Shown here: one piece after another, positions 1-10,089 of the stretch
How positions within the stretch are numbered: position 1 is the first letter of the stretch
How the letters are laid out: each line of letters starts with the position of its first letter
Assembly: GCF_016545825.1 (NCBI RefSeq)
Contig: NC_052613.1
Span: forward strand, 2,170,001 to 2,234,000
Source of the DNA: Eucalyptus grandis
Taxonomy: Eukaryota; Streptophyta; Magnoliopsida; Myrtales; Myrtaceae
Length of the DNA stretch: 64,000 nucleotides
Direction: 5' to 3'
The notes under the pieces: model-generated
Databases searched by the model: none
What the model saw: only the letters and a program-made list of their open reading frames with translations
Told to the model about the DNA's origin: nothing
Made by a program: the position numbers and the translations under genes

Positions 1-60
1 AACAAAAATAACAAAAATAACAAAAATAACAAAAATAATAAAAATAAGATAGATAAATAA
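1..60. repeat. (AACAAAAAT)n A-rich simple repeat
   Basis: The window opens with AACAAAAAT repeated about four times and then decaying into AAATAA and GATAAATA variants. It is a plain simple-sequence repeat directly left of a GC-rich island, and may be the A-rich end of an unidentified insertion whose left part is outside the window. Confidence 0.8.
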
Positions 61-124
61 ATAAAAGAAAAAACTACCTAAACTGATTTTTTCCTTTTGT
101 TTTTTCTCTTTTTTCCTTCAAGCA

Positions 125-1135
125 AAGCAGCAACGTGGTGGTCACTCCGGTGACGGGAGTCGCTGGCGAGGAGCTCCAGCGAGGGCATAGCAGGCGTGGG
201 GTCCGGCGGGGCAGCGGACCGGTGGTGTGGGCCTCCGGTGGCATCGGGCAGCCCAGCGGCAGGGGGCTTGGCAGCTGTGGCAGCGTTGATTCGCGGCTGA
301 GGAGCGGCTGTGGGCGCGGAGGGGTGACGCGGGTACTCGAGCAGAGGACTGATCGCAGCAAAGCAGGCGTCGGGGGTCGGTGGCTGATTCGAGCGCAGTG
401 TTCTGGCTACTGGATGCGAGCAGAAGGTGGGCGGAGCAGAAACAGGGGCGGTCGGTGCCGAGGACGGCCCGAGATCTGCTGCAGAGGCGGGTGTCGCAGG
501 GCGGAACAGAAGCGAAAACTTGGGTTACCGGGGTCTCAGTGGTGCGGCGAGACTCCGAGTGCGGGCGTCGATCAAAGGCGGAGGCTGGCGAGCTGGGGGG
601 CTTCCGGATCTGGCGTGACAGCGGCGCTGGTGTGGCGGCGACGCGAGGGCTCTGCAGGCAGCGGGAGGCGCGACGGGCTGCTGGGCAACGGGGACAGGCG
701 GAGCGACGGTGCGGAGGTGGGAGCAGCGTCGGGTCGTCGGAGCAGAGGCGGAGGCGTGCGATGACGCGGCTGCTGAGGGGGCGTCGCTGGTGACGGTGGC
801 TTGCTGCGGTCGCGAGCTGCTGCGGCGATTCGGCGACAGGCAAGCGGCGCTACAACGGAGGGACAAGCGGCGGTGGCCGGCCGGGGCGGAAACGCGGTGG
901 TGCAGCTGCGGCGGCGTGGGCGCAGGGGATCGGTTACGGTGGCCGAGGCGTCGAAGAAGATGAACAGCACTTCTTTTTTTCCTCTCTCTTCTCTGCTCTC
1001 TCACGTCACTCACCAGTTCTCTCTCTCTCTCTCTCTCTCTCTCTGACCGGTCACTTTTCTCTCTTTCTTTCTTTTTCTCTCTTTTCCCTTTGACTTTTTT
1101 CCTTTGACTTTTCTTTGACGAGAGAGATCCCCTTT
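125..1135. other. GC-rich island followed by a CT-rich tract; probable inserted element
   Basis: About 840 bp (125-965) are strongly GC-rich, made of GGC/GCG-rich words, in an otherwise AT-rich window. They are followed by a pyrimidine tract with an uninterrupted CT microsatellite near 1018-1044 and TTTGACTTTT repeats. Several overlapping frames stay open on both strands, but this is what high GC produces. The predicted proteins are Arg/Gly/Ala-rich, with no domain and mutually incompatible frames, so I do not call a gene. The sequence is absent from the other copies of the array, so it is probably part of an inserted element, perhaps an LTR or TIR element with a GC-rich core. Confidence 0.45.
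1018..1044. repeat. (CT)n microsatellite
   Basis: Uninterrupted CT dinucleotides at the end of the GC-rich island. Confidence 0.9.
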
Positions 1136-2049
1136 TACGGCCGTATATTCAATTCCACAACCTACGCGAATTAACCTATTTATAGGGCACGAATTAAGAT
1201 TTTTTTTTTAATTTTTCAAAACCATATTCAAGAAGATTTTTTTTTTTCCAAATGTGATATTTATTTTTCCAAACATAATATTTAATTTTGAATTGAAATC
1301 TCACAAAAATAAATCCATAAAATCTCTTTAAGAATATGGGCTTGGGTTGATTTGTTCGCTTCATAGGGCTTGGTCCGATCTGTCAAGTTAAAGCTCAGAA
1401 CCACTAATTCGAACTTACCTATTACCGGTCCAATAAATAAATACAAAAAATGCAAATTAAGAATAAATGTACCTAAGTTTATATTCTATGCAATTAATAA
1501 TTTTTCAGAGATAAAATTATCCCATAATTTTTTATGCAATAAATAAATAACCGGACCGCCAAAATTTATGTGTCAACAGGTGCTTTGTCGGTTATTCTGT
1601 TTTAAAGCTTGAGCAATAGTTCAATTGCTGCTGGTAGGTTAAGCTCAAATCAAACATAGTGGGCCCAAATTTGATCACATATAATTATGGTGTGCGTACA
1701 GGAGTCCAGCTTCCACATTCAATTTGCACTTTGAAACCTCCCGTTTTGCTTACCTTGGTCCATTTGGAGCAAGGCCAGAATTTAGATCAAACCCTATAAG
1801 TCTCGATTTTGAAAAATTGGAACCATGTACTGAACAAGGTGCTCTTGGAACCAGCAGGAAACCAACTCAGTCGGTTTTTGGCTGGTTCACAATTCTGCAC
1901 AAAGCCAGGTTTTTTTTTTTTTTTTTTCCTAGGTTGGAGCTATTTTATATTATTATTATTTATACCTCACGTTTAAGCAAACTGTTTTGAGTTGAATGAC
2001 CCGGTTAAAATATCTCATTTTTGAAGTCATAGGTTCCAATCCTGTAGGT
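1136..2049. other. AT-rich non-coding; array backbone from about 1565
   Basis: No convincing gene. From about 1565 the sequence matches another array position near 18530-18980 (same order of words around 'cagcttccac' and 'ccatttggagcaa'), so this is backbone of the tandem array. The piece before it, with ACCGG motifs, is unassigned. Confidence 0.55.
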
Positions 2050-2643
2050 GAGAGAATTGCCAGAAAAGTCCTAAATTACAATTGTGTAAATTCAATCTTA
2101 AACTTTTTTTTTGTCAATTTAGTCTTAAAATTTTTGTATGTGTGTCAATTGAGTCTATTCACTAATTTTGGCTAGCTAGCATTGATGTGGGACTACTAGT
2201 GATGATGTGGCATTTTTAAAATAATAATTTAATAAATTTTGAATGTTTTATAATTTTTTTCTTTTATTTTCTTTAATTTTTCCCCCTCCCCCTCCCCTTC
2301 CCCATTCACTTTGAGCCAGTGAGGGTTGCTGGCCAGAGGACTGGGACACCCTCGCCCAATGCTGGTGACCCACACTGGCTTTAAGTGAAGGGGAAGGGGG
2401 AAAAATAAAATAGAATAAAATAAAAAAGGAGAAAGACAAAAATTATCAAAATATTATTTTTAAAATGCCATGTTAGTATCGGCAGTGCTATTTTAGTGTT
2501 GATCAACCAAAATTGGTTGGATGAACTCAACTGACACAAATGCAAAATGTTTAAAATTGAATTGGTATAAAAAAAAGTTTCGAATTGAATCGGCATAATT
2601 GCAATAAGTTTTATTTTTTTTTTTTTTTGTAATTTTCCCCCAC
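2050..2643. mobile_element. Non-autonomous TIR element (Mutator-like MITE)
   Basis: The left end reads toward 'aaagtcctaaattaca' and the right end is an inverted version finishing in 'gtaattttcccc'. The same terminal architecture (AAGTCCTAAA... inward from both sides) recurs at 17462-18331, 47.3-47.86 kb and 54095-54637. The array backbone, seen uninterrupted at about 19020-19060, resumes on both sides at a TAGGT word, consistent with a degraded duplication of about 9 bp. No transposase. The ends are approximate. Confidence 0.6.
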
Positions 2644-2679
2644 TTAGGTTGCAACTCCTTACAAAGCATATGAAATTGG

Positions 2680-3668
2680 TAGGGGTGAGCATGGTCTGAG
2701 TTGGGCGATCCACCCCTAACCCTAGGACCAATCTGCACAGTGCTGGTTCTTAATTTTTGAGACCGAGGATCAACCCTATTGAGTTTGGGACCGAGGATCG
2801 GACTGACCCAATGGGTTCAGTCCGATCTAGGGTCAACTCGGGACCAATTGATAATTTTTTTATTTCATTTTTGTGCTCCTTAAAAAAAGTAATTGAATAC
2901 CGGACTGACTCAATAGGTTCGATTCGATTTCAAGGTCAACACAAGACTAACCAATAAATTTTTATTTTATTTTATTTTTGTACTTCTTGAAAAACAGACT
3001 GTATCGACCAAATGGATTCGATGATGAGCAAGGTCAGCTAAGGAAGACAAGTGGTGAGAGTCAAGTGGGGTGATCGTCGAATAAAATGAGTATCAAATGT
3101 CGAGCGGGGAGCAACAAGCCAAGCGAGCATCGAGTGGCAAGTGGTACAAGTGACCCAAAGCGAGCGAGGCGCGTGTCAAGTGGCGAGCAAAGAATTTTTT
3201 TTTTTTTTTTTTTAGCAAATTGAAGACTAAGATGACAAATAAGATAGAAGAGAATGAATAGTAGAGGAGGATGCCATAATGTGCCTTTTTGGACATCGTG
3301 AGGACTCCTCACAAATTTTTTTTTTCTCATTTGTAAATTATGACTATTGATACTTTGTAAAAGACATTAAAAACCTAAGTTATTAAAGAATAATGTAAAA
3401 TTACTTGAACTCCTCACTAAAGAGATGCTTAATGTTATTGATGACGTTTATTTTAAGATTTTCTATATATAAAAAAATTATATATATATATAGTTAGGGT
3501 TGGTCCGGGTTGGATCAATCCGGAACTCTCAGGACTGAGGACCGACTCGCACAGTACTGATCTAGAAATTCTAGGACCAAAGACCGACCTAGTCTCTCTG
3601 GGAACCGGACCAAGACGGGCAAGGTTGGGTCGGTCCAGGGTCGAACCCTTGACCGATGCTCACTTCTA
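2680..3668. mobile_element. hAT-type non-autonomous transposon with 8-bp TSD
   Basis: Ends are TAGGGGTGAGCA on the left and TGCTCACTTCTA on the right, an imperfect inverted pair of the hAT kind. The flanks are GAAATTGG (2672-2679) and GAAATCGG (3669-3676), an 8-bp duplication with one mismatch, the size known for hAT elements. The terminal inverted repeat continues with decaying similarity into GGACC-rich words. No transposase frame is visible, so it would need a transposase in trans. Confidence 0.8.
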
Positions 3669-4799
3669 GAAATCGGTTAGAAATCACGTTTCAATCCAAA
3701 TTGACATGATATGTATTACACACATACCCCATAGAAATGACTCATTTCTTTATTTTCGAATGGGCCAAAGAAAGTCCAATTTATAATCCATTGGTAGGTG
3801 GAGATTGTTGTTATTCCAGTCAACACGGCTATGATCACAAATCATACACCGAGTTTGGTCATCGAAAGTCAAGATAATGTTTTGCATGCTTGTCTTTTTC
3901 AGTGAGACTACTTAATTCGTTGCACAGTTTTTTTTCTGGTCCGAATTATCAACCAACTTTTGATTTTACGGGACACCTAACATCCTATCCACATAATGCT
4001 ATAGGGCAGTTGCCTGGTAAAACACTGATATTCGTTTTATAATCATCATCCTCCAAGCTCGGCCCTGAAGTCTAACATGGTAAACGATTTTAACTTGTTC
4101 TACAAGGTGATGACAACTATAAGGTTATGATGATTATCAAATTATCGTCGGACTATAGGATAGCTCAAATATGCAACGCAGGGCAGCTAAATAAAAGGCT
4201 AAAAGAGGCTAAAAGTACGGAGTAATCACAATGCAAGTACAAATTACGTACTGACTAGTTCTTTTGGCTGGCTGACAGCAATCTTAAGTAGATCATTTAG
4301 CTCCTTCTCTCTGGCCTTCTCTTCCTTCTTCTTTTTTTTTTTTTTTTTTTTTTTTGAGCTAGTTTCCTTCTTCTTTTGTTCATGACATGGACTTCTTTGA
4401 ACAACGAAAACAAAAGAAACAGCAAATCTTGCAAATTCTCAACCATTATAATTCGATTTCATCCGGAACATTTTCTCAACATGAATATATATTTATATAT
4501 AAAACCCCAATAGCTCTCTCATTTGTAATGTTCGCAAAAACAAACAAGACCGATTGCTCTATACCCATTTCGCGTGTTAGCATTTTTTATATGAGCTAAA
4601 GAGAGAAAAATGACCTTGGCAGGGATTCGATTGGTCGGGCTTTGGCTAGACCGATTGGTGGAGAGATTGGGGCTTGGGGGCACTTCTGAACGTTCTTGCT
4701 CTAGCTCTTGTTCTTGTTTCAAGTGCATATCCCTTCAGACAATCTAAGTAATCAGCCATCTAAACATGAAATTTTACAAAAACAGATGTCTTTTGATTT
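3669..4799. other. Array backbone, no gene
   Basis: Repeats the backbone also found at about 19060-19440, 31200-31760 and 33880-34560, for example the words around 'ttattttcgaatgggcc' and 'catggacttctttgaac'. It holds a T23-type homopolymer near 4330-4353. I see no coding capacity. Confidence 0.6.
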
Positions 4800-4809
4800 A
4801 TTGATTTAT

Positions 4810-6257
4810 GACGTGCGGACCCCTGGAGTGCCATAACTTTGGCCAAAGGGACACTTAAGTGCCATAACTTACGAAAGGTACACTTAAGTGCCACATTTTA
4901 AGAAAAGTGGGACACCTAAGTGCCATCTCCGGCGAAGTTGGCCGGAAATCATACGTGGCATTAAAATATTAATATTTCTCGCTGATGTGTCTCGCCGGAG
5001 AGCTGAGTCAGCTCGAATTCGGCCAAAACGACGTCGTTTTGACATCATTCGAATTTTATAATAATATAAAAATTATTTAAATTAAATTTAAAATAAATTT
5101 ATTTAAAACATTTTTAAAAAATTTAGAAACTTTAAACATTAAAAAAAAAAAGAATTACAAAATTACAAAAAAATTAAAAAATTACTAAAAAATTTAAAAA
5201 ATTTAAAAAAAAAAAAATTTAGAAAGTTACAAAAAAATTACAAAAAATTACAAAAAAATTTACAAAATTTACATAAAATTTAAAAAATTTAGAAAAAATA
5301 ATTAAAATTTTAAAAATTTTAAAAATTTGCAAATTTTTTAGAAAGTTACAAAATATTTACAAAATTTATAAAAAAATTTACAAAATTTACATAAAATTTA
5401 CAAAATTTACATAAAATTCAAAAAAATTTACAAAAAATTCAAAAAATTTACAAAAAATTCAAAAAATTTACAAACAATTTTAGAAAGTTACAAAAAATTT
5501 AAAAAACTTACGAAATTTACAAAAATTTAAAAATTTACAAAAAATTTCAGCCCTCAACCGGCACCCTTTTCTTCTTTTTTTTTTAAAATTATTTTTTGTA
5601 ACTTTTTTAATTTTGCAAATGTTTTTAATTTTTAAAATTTCATTTTAAAGATTTTTAAATAAATTTATTTTTAAATTAAAATTAATTAATTTTCTAACAT
5701 TTTTAAAATTTTTTAAAATTTTCTAAAATTTTTTGAATTTTTTGAATTTTTTTAACTTTTAATTTCTTTTTAATTTCTTTTTAATTTTTAAATATTTTAT
5801 CAATTTTTATAGAATTTTATAAATTTTTATAGAATTTTATAAATTTTTATAGAATTTTATAAATTTTTATAGAATTTTTACAAAATTTTCTAATTTTTTT
5901 TTTTAAATTTTTAAAATTTTTAAATTTTTTTTTAAATTTTTTAATATTTTTAGTTTTTTGAAATTTTTGAAATTTTTAAAATTTAAAAATTTAAAATTTT
6001 AATATTTTATAAATATTTAAATAAATTTAGTTTTAAATTAATTTTTTATTAAATTTTTGGCCACATGGCATTAAAACGACGCCGTTTCGCACAACTTCGC
6101 CGGAAAATTGACACGTCAGCATTTTGGCCGGATTTTGGCCGGATTGACACTCAAGTGATCCATTTTACTCCGATTTTGACACTTAAGTGTACCTTTCGTA
6201 AGTTATGGCACTTAAGTGTCCCTTTCAAAGTTAAGGCACTTGAAGTGTTCTTTTGCC
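4810..6257. mobile_element. 1.45-kb fold-back (hairpin) Mutator-like element, 10-bp TSD
   Basis: The first ~230 bp and last ~230 bp are inverted copies built on 'cacttaagtgccataactt' with GCCGG-rich inner words; each arm then carries AAACGACG(T/C)CGTTT. Inside, the left half is a run of A-rich words (AAAATTTACAAAA type) and the right half a run of T-rich words, so nearly the whole element can pair with itself around a centre near 5550-5570. Flanks are identical: ATTGATTTAT at 4800-4809 and at 6258-6267. Unoccupied array copies (for example near 50150) have a single ATTGATTTAT. The 10-bp duplication fits the Mutator superfamily. No transposase. Confidence 0.85.
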
Positions 6258-6533
6258 ATTGATTTATCATTATGCTTTTAATGATCTCCAGAAGAGATTT
6301 TCTGCAAATTCTTGACTGCTACTTGCGTGGTCATCACGAAGGAGATGAAGTCAGTGATGGAATACACTGCAAATGAGGGCAAGGACGAGGAAGCCTCCTA
6401 GAAGTTTAGATGGGCCACGATACATTGGAATTATGGCTCCGTTGTAGACTCAGAGTCAAGAGATGAACGACTGTGATCAAACCATGAATTCCACAAAGCC
6501 ATCTTGCTTGGTGGGGCTAAAAAATCTTGCTAC

Positions 6534-6543
6534 ATTATTTATT
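6534..6543 (+). promoter_or_regulatory. TATA-like element of peptide gene A
   Basis: ATTATTTATT lies about 109 bp before the chosen ATG, preceded by CTAC and followed by CAAGCC. The same position in the paralogues holds TTATATATT (genes C and F) or ATTATTTATT (B, D, E), at the same spacing. It is probably the core promoter. Confidence 0.5.
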
Positions 6544-6651
6544 CAAGCCGCCCGGTCCTTTAACTTTTGGACTTTGCCTATGATCTATTGCTCATCATTG
6601 CCACCTTCATAGTGTGATTGCATTGCGATTTTGCACTGTCCGAGAGGGATG

Positions 6652-7131
6652 ATGAAAAAGAAGAGCATCAAGAGAAAGTGGGCAGCGATAGCAATGGTGA
6701 CATATCTGCTCTTCATGGTGGATCTATTGCCTTCACTAACAAGTGCCTCTTTTCTTCCTGCTCAACATGTTCTTGATGCCCTTGGTAATACGTATCACCA
6801 TTCTTCTTCTTCTTCTTATGGCGAGAAAGTTCGCCTTAATAGATAATGAGTGTATGATTCTTTCTCTTGCTTGATAGACTCACTCTAGGTTTTCTCTAAA
6901 TTGTGTAATGAAGGCGGAAGCAAAGAAGGCAAGACGGGATCCCCAAGAAAAGCATTAGGTGGTGGATTCAAACTTAAGGGGGCAATTGGTCTTGATTCCT
7001 ACGTTGATTTTGGGAAGAAGAAGAACAGGAAAGCAGTGGAGTCACGGAGCTTGAGGGAGAGTCCTATCGTGTCTCTGCCCTCGCCGCAAGCCGATGTTCC
7101 CCGACACCACCCTTCTCCACGCCTCATCTAA
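6652..7131 (+). CDS. Small secreted protein, paralogue A (2 exons: 6652-6784, 6914-7131)
   Basis: Joining the exons gives 116 aa; I do not recognise the family. Exon 1 encodes a basic N-terminus (KKKSIKRKW), a hydrophobic stretch of about 20 residues and a likely signal-peptidase site near TSA/S at residues 31-33. The intron (129 bp) has donor G|GTAATACG and acceptor AATGAAG|GC and is phase 1. Exon 2 carries a Gly-rich core (KALGGGFKLKGAIGLDSYV), DFG, a basic KKKNRK run, SRSLR, and a Pro/Ser/His tail. There is no cysteine in the mature part. The start is the second of two adjacent ATGs, chosen because it is conserved in all paralogues. Retaining the intron would end the protein after about 65 aa. 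The splice is inferred from the frame being conserved across copies, not from transcripts. A secreted peptide-hormone precursor is possible. Confidence 0.62.
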
Positions 7132-8384
7132 CAACTTAGACATCCGTATTGACTATGTAATTTTCCGGTCTCGCCCATGAAATCTCAAAGCCAAGTCATT
7201 ATCAATGCTTGTTGATCCGTTTGAGGTATATTGTGTTCCCCCACTTCAAGCTGAATTCTTTTCCGTCCTTGGATACATCTTAGTTGTAAATATAGGGACA
7301 TTAGAAATGCCAAATTTTTTGTGCAACACTTACTTTAATATCAAAAGTTTAGTGCCACCATTGTAAAAAAAATGATCACTTAAATGTCAACTTCGATTGT
7401 AGATACCGGAAATCTAACAAGGCAATTTTTTAACATTATTTTCAATTGACTTGGCTTGCTTGAAATTTTACATGGTGAAATTTAGTGAAAAAAAAAAACC
7501 CTAAAATGACGTGGTTATCATGAAAAGCCCCATATTTAAGAAAACCGTGGACAGATTGGCTCAATTTTGCTCTCTTCTTTAAACCCTAATCATACCAATG
7601 ATTTTGGGCCAAAATTAAGAGCTAAATCTTGTAATGGAGAGCAGAATCAGCACAAGCGGCTCAAGTTTGTGCCAACAAAGCGGATGAAAATGAGCCGACT
7701 AAATGAAAATGGGCTGCTTAGAAAGTTTAGCTGCCGCAGATAGAGGTCAGGATGTAAAAATGGAGGAGATGAACTTGAATGATGGAGAGAATCTGGATAT
7801 AGTTGCTGACCATCAACAGAAAAGGAGAACCGAGAATCCAGGATTGGAAGATGAAGGTGAAGGAGCCCAGATCCTGAAGATGGTTCGATGGTGAAGAAGA
7901 AAAGGAAGATGAGTTCAGGAAATGGAAAGGAATTCTCTTAAAAAAGATGTCTGCTCCCTCCAAGGCTAAATGAAGAACCAGCATAAAGAAGACGTAAATC
8001 CAGATCCTTCATAAGTTGATATGAACATAACTTTTTTATTTTTTATTACCAGAAGTTCCTCTTTTTGGGTACCATATATGAACATCACTTGAAGTTCAGA
8101 GGCCATTCATCTCCAAGAGAACGAATTAGATTAGCGACTTCCCACTTTCATAATATAATCCTCATTTCATTAGAACTAATTTAATAGTACAATGGATTTA
8201 TCTGAATCTAAGGCAAACCAATGAAATTATAGAAGAATATGATATCATATTACGGAGAGACGACATCACTTTTTTATTTTATTTATAAAAATGGGAAATA
8301 ACCTAATGTTTGGATTCACTAGGTTCTTTATACATAATGGCATCTTTTTATACTTATAATAAAGTGAAATTAAGATATATTTTG
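7132..8384. other. Downstream of gene A; unassigned, includes a small acidic ORF
   Basis: The 3' flank matches other array copies only to about 7240. The block 7290-8040 has no counterpart in the array and is probably an insertion. It contains a 63-codon frame (7703-7894), rich in Glu/Asp and Lys, without recognisable domain. The remainder (8040-8384) matches backbone near 17130-17450. Confidence 0.4.
7703..7894 (+). other. Unclassified acidic 63-aa ORF, possibly a captured coding fragment
   Basis: The ATG-initiated frame is charged (repeated E/D/K, motifs such as KMEEMNLNDGEN) and has plausible coding composition, unlike the low-complexity frames around it. It lies in a block missing from the other array units. 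I see no promoter, no paralogue in the window and no known domain. It may be a fragment of a host exon carried by a transposon, or chance. Confidence 0.25.
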
Positions 8385-8645
8385 GGGCTAAAGTACAGCG
8401 TAAGTGCCAAAACTTGACATAAGCGAACACTTAAATGCCAAAACTTGCAAAAGTTGCACTTAAGGGCCATTTTTTGGAAAACTGAGACATTTAAGTGCCA
8501 AATCCAATGAAGGTGGCCCGAAATCCGATATGTCATTTTTTTCAATAATATAACTGGTCCACATGGCATGTTGGAAAGCTGACTCAATAACAGAGATGCA
8601 AAACGGCATTGTTTTGCCCCAAAATTTGAATTTTAATGTTGACAT
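8385..8645. mobile_element. Remnant half of a fold-back element related to 4810-6257
   Basis: It shares the 'cacttaagtgcc' type words and the order of spacing with the left terminus of the 4810-6257 element ('aagtgccaaaacttg', 'gacatttaagtgccaa', then GCCCGAAATCCG), but the AT-rich core and the matching right arm are missing. It looks like a truncated or solo arm. Confidence 0.55.
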
Positions 8646-9089
8646 TGCAGCTTCTCCTTATCTAATAACTTAGACATCCATATTGACCGTATCATTTTCT
8701 TTCTTTGCCCATGAAATATGTGTGCCAGGTCATTCTCAATGCTTGTTGATCTCTCTTAGGTGTATTATATTCCATTGTTTCTAAAAGTAAAAGGCCGGCC
8801 TTGAGAAGCCGATGACCAGTTGGCCCATAATAGATGCATAATAGTTGGGCCTATAGGTCAATCTTACTCTAAATGATATTGATCTAAGGACTTTGTGAGA
8901 GAGCCATTTTTTTTTTTTCAATTACTTAAGTGGCACTTTGGTGAGAAAATCTATCACTTCAATTGGCGATTTTCATGGTGGTAAAATCTGAAGTGATAAT
9001 ATTTAAATATAAATCACCCGACGTGACTTGCCATCAAATTGAACTCAGCAAAATTATTCCTACACATATTTTCCCCATTGGGGTAAAAT

Positions 9090-10018
9090 TGATGCCGTAG
9101 CATCTAACTTAGCTCCATCAACGAACTCGACACTATCAATGGCGATCCAAGTCAAGAAAGAATTTGGGCACACTGTGATTCCATGGATTCATAAATGAGA
9201 TTATCAATGGAGAAAACTATCGATCATAAAAATGATTATGGAGTTGTTGAATCATCATATTATATGCCGGATTCAAGGCCGAACAATAACCTATCAATGG
9301 GAGGCTATTTTGGGTAATTTCCAGGGATGTTCAATGAGCTTTCAAGATGGCTATCTTCTAGTCAAGGTGGGAGCACGAATTTTGGAAGATAGAAGAATCA
9401 ATAGTGCAAGTTTCCATATCAATTATTGCATTCCTAAGTTCCTAGGCGTCTTTAATGCTATGTAAGTTTCCAGAGTTAAAGTTGTAAGTCCCTAGGCTCT
9501 TTATTTTGCTTTCTAGTTCCCAAGTTCTTTAATGTTTCAGTAGTTCCCTAGATATCTTCTCTCTTATACTTAGAGGAAGACCTCTCCATTGTATAGGAGA
9601 CTAGATTGATGAACGAAAATATTTGAGATTTTGTCTGTATGAGTGAATATCTTCGGAGAGTGGATATCTCCTATTTCAGTATCTTTATCCTTAAAGAATG
9701 GATTACTCTTTAGTGGCGAGCCAAGAAGTATTTTATCCTTGACTGATGGATTTCTTTTAGGCCCTAGTGGTGAGCTTCTCCATCTCGAAGTCCTTTATCC
9801 TTGGTAGGTGGTTCGTCTTTTAAACTTTGGTGGTGAGCTTCATCAATCTTTATTCTAATCCTAGGTTAGTGGCGTGTCCTTTATACCTTGGCGGCGATTG
9901 TTTTCTATCCATGCTTTTGCATTTCACCATTCGATATCCATCCCCAAATACACACCATCCCATATATTTAACTACAAAAATCCCTACATCCCAAAATCAC
10001 TCGCCCATGCACGCATCA
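9090..10018 (+). repeat. 5' LTR of the gypsy element
   Basis: Begins TGATGC and ends GCATCA, so it has a 6-bp inverted terminus. It sits 3 bp before the primer binding site and its left edge coincides with the loss of similarity to the backbone seen near 45660. No second LTR remains to test the exact ends. Confidence 0.7.
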
Positions 10019-10021
10019 AGT

Positions 10022-10033
10022 TGGTATTAAAGC
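10022..10033 (+). other. Primer binding site (tRNA-iMet-like), gypsy element
   Basis: TGGTATTAAAGC differs at two positions from the usual plant TGGTATCAGAGC complementary to initiator tRNA-Met, and lies immediately after the LTR. Confidence 0.7.
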
Positions 10034-10089
10034 TTAAGGTTGAATTCGTTTTGAGTGATTTCTTTTTGTTAATCAATTCATATTCAACA

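Noticed and set aside
135..1013. Several overlapping long frames on both strands in the GC-rich island
   Set aside because: High GC removes stop codons in all frames. The proteins are low-complexity Arg/Gly/Ala/Pro and contain no domain; no frame is favoured.
5050..6050. AT-rich satellite or matrix-attachment region
   Set aside because: The AT-rich block is the inner part of the fold-back element with mirrored arms; it is not an independent satellite.
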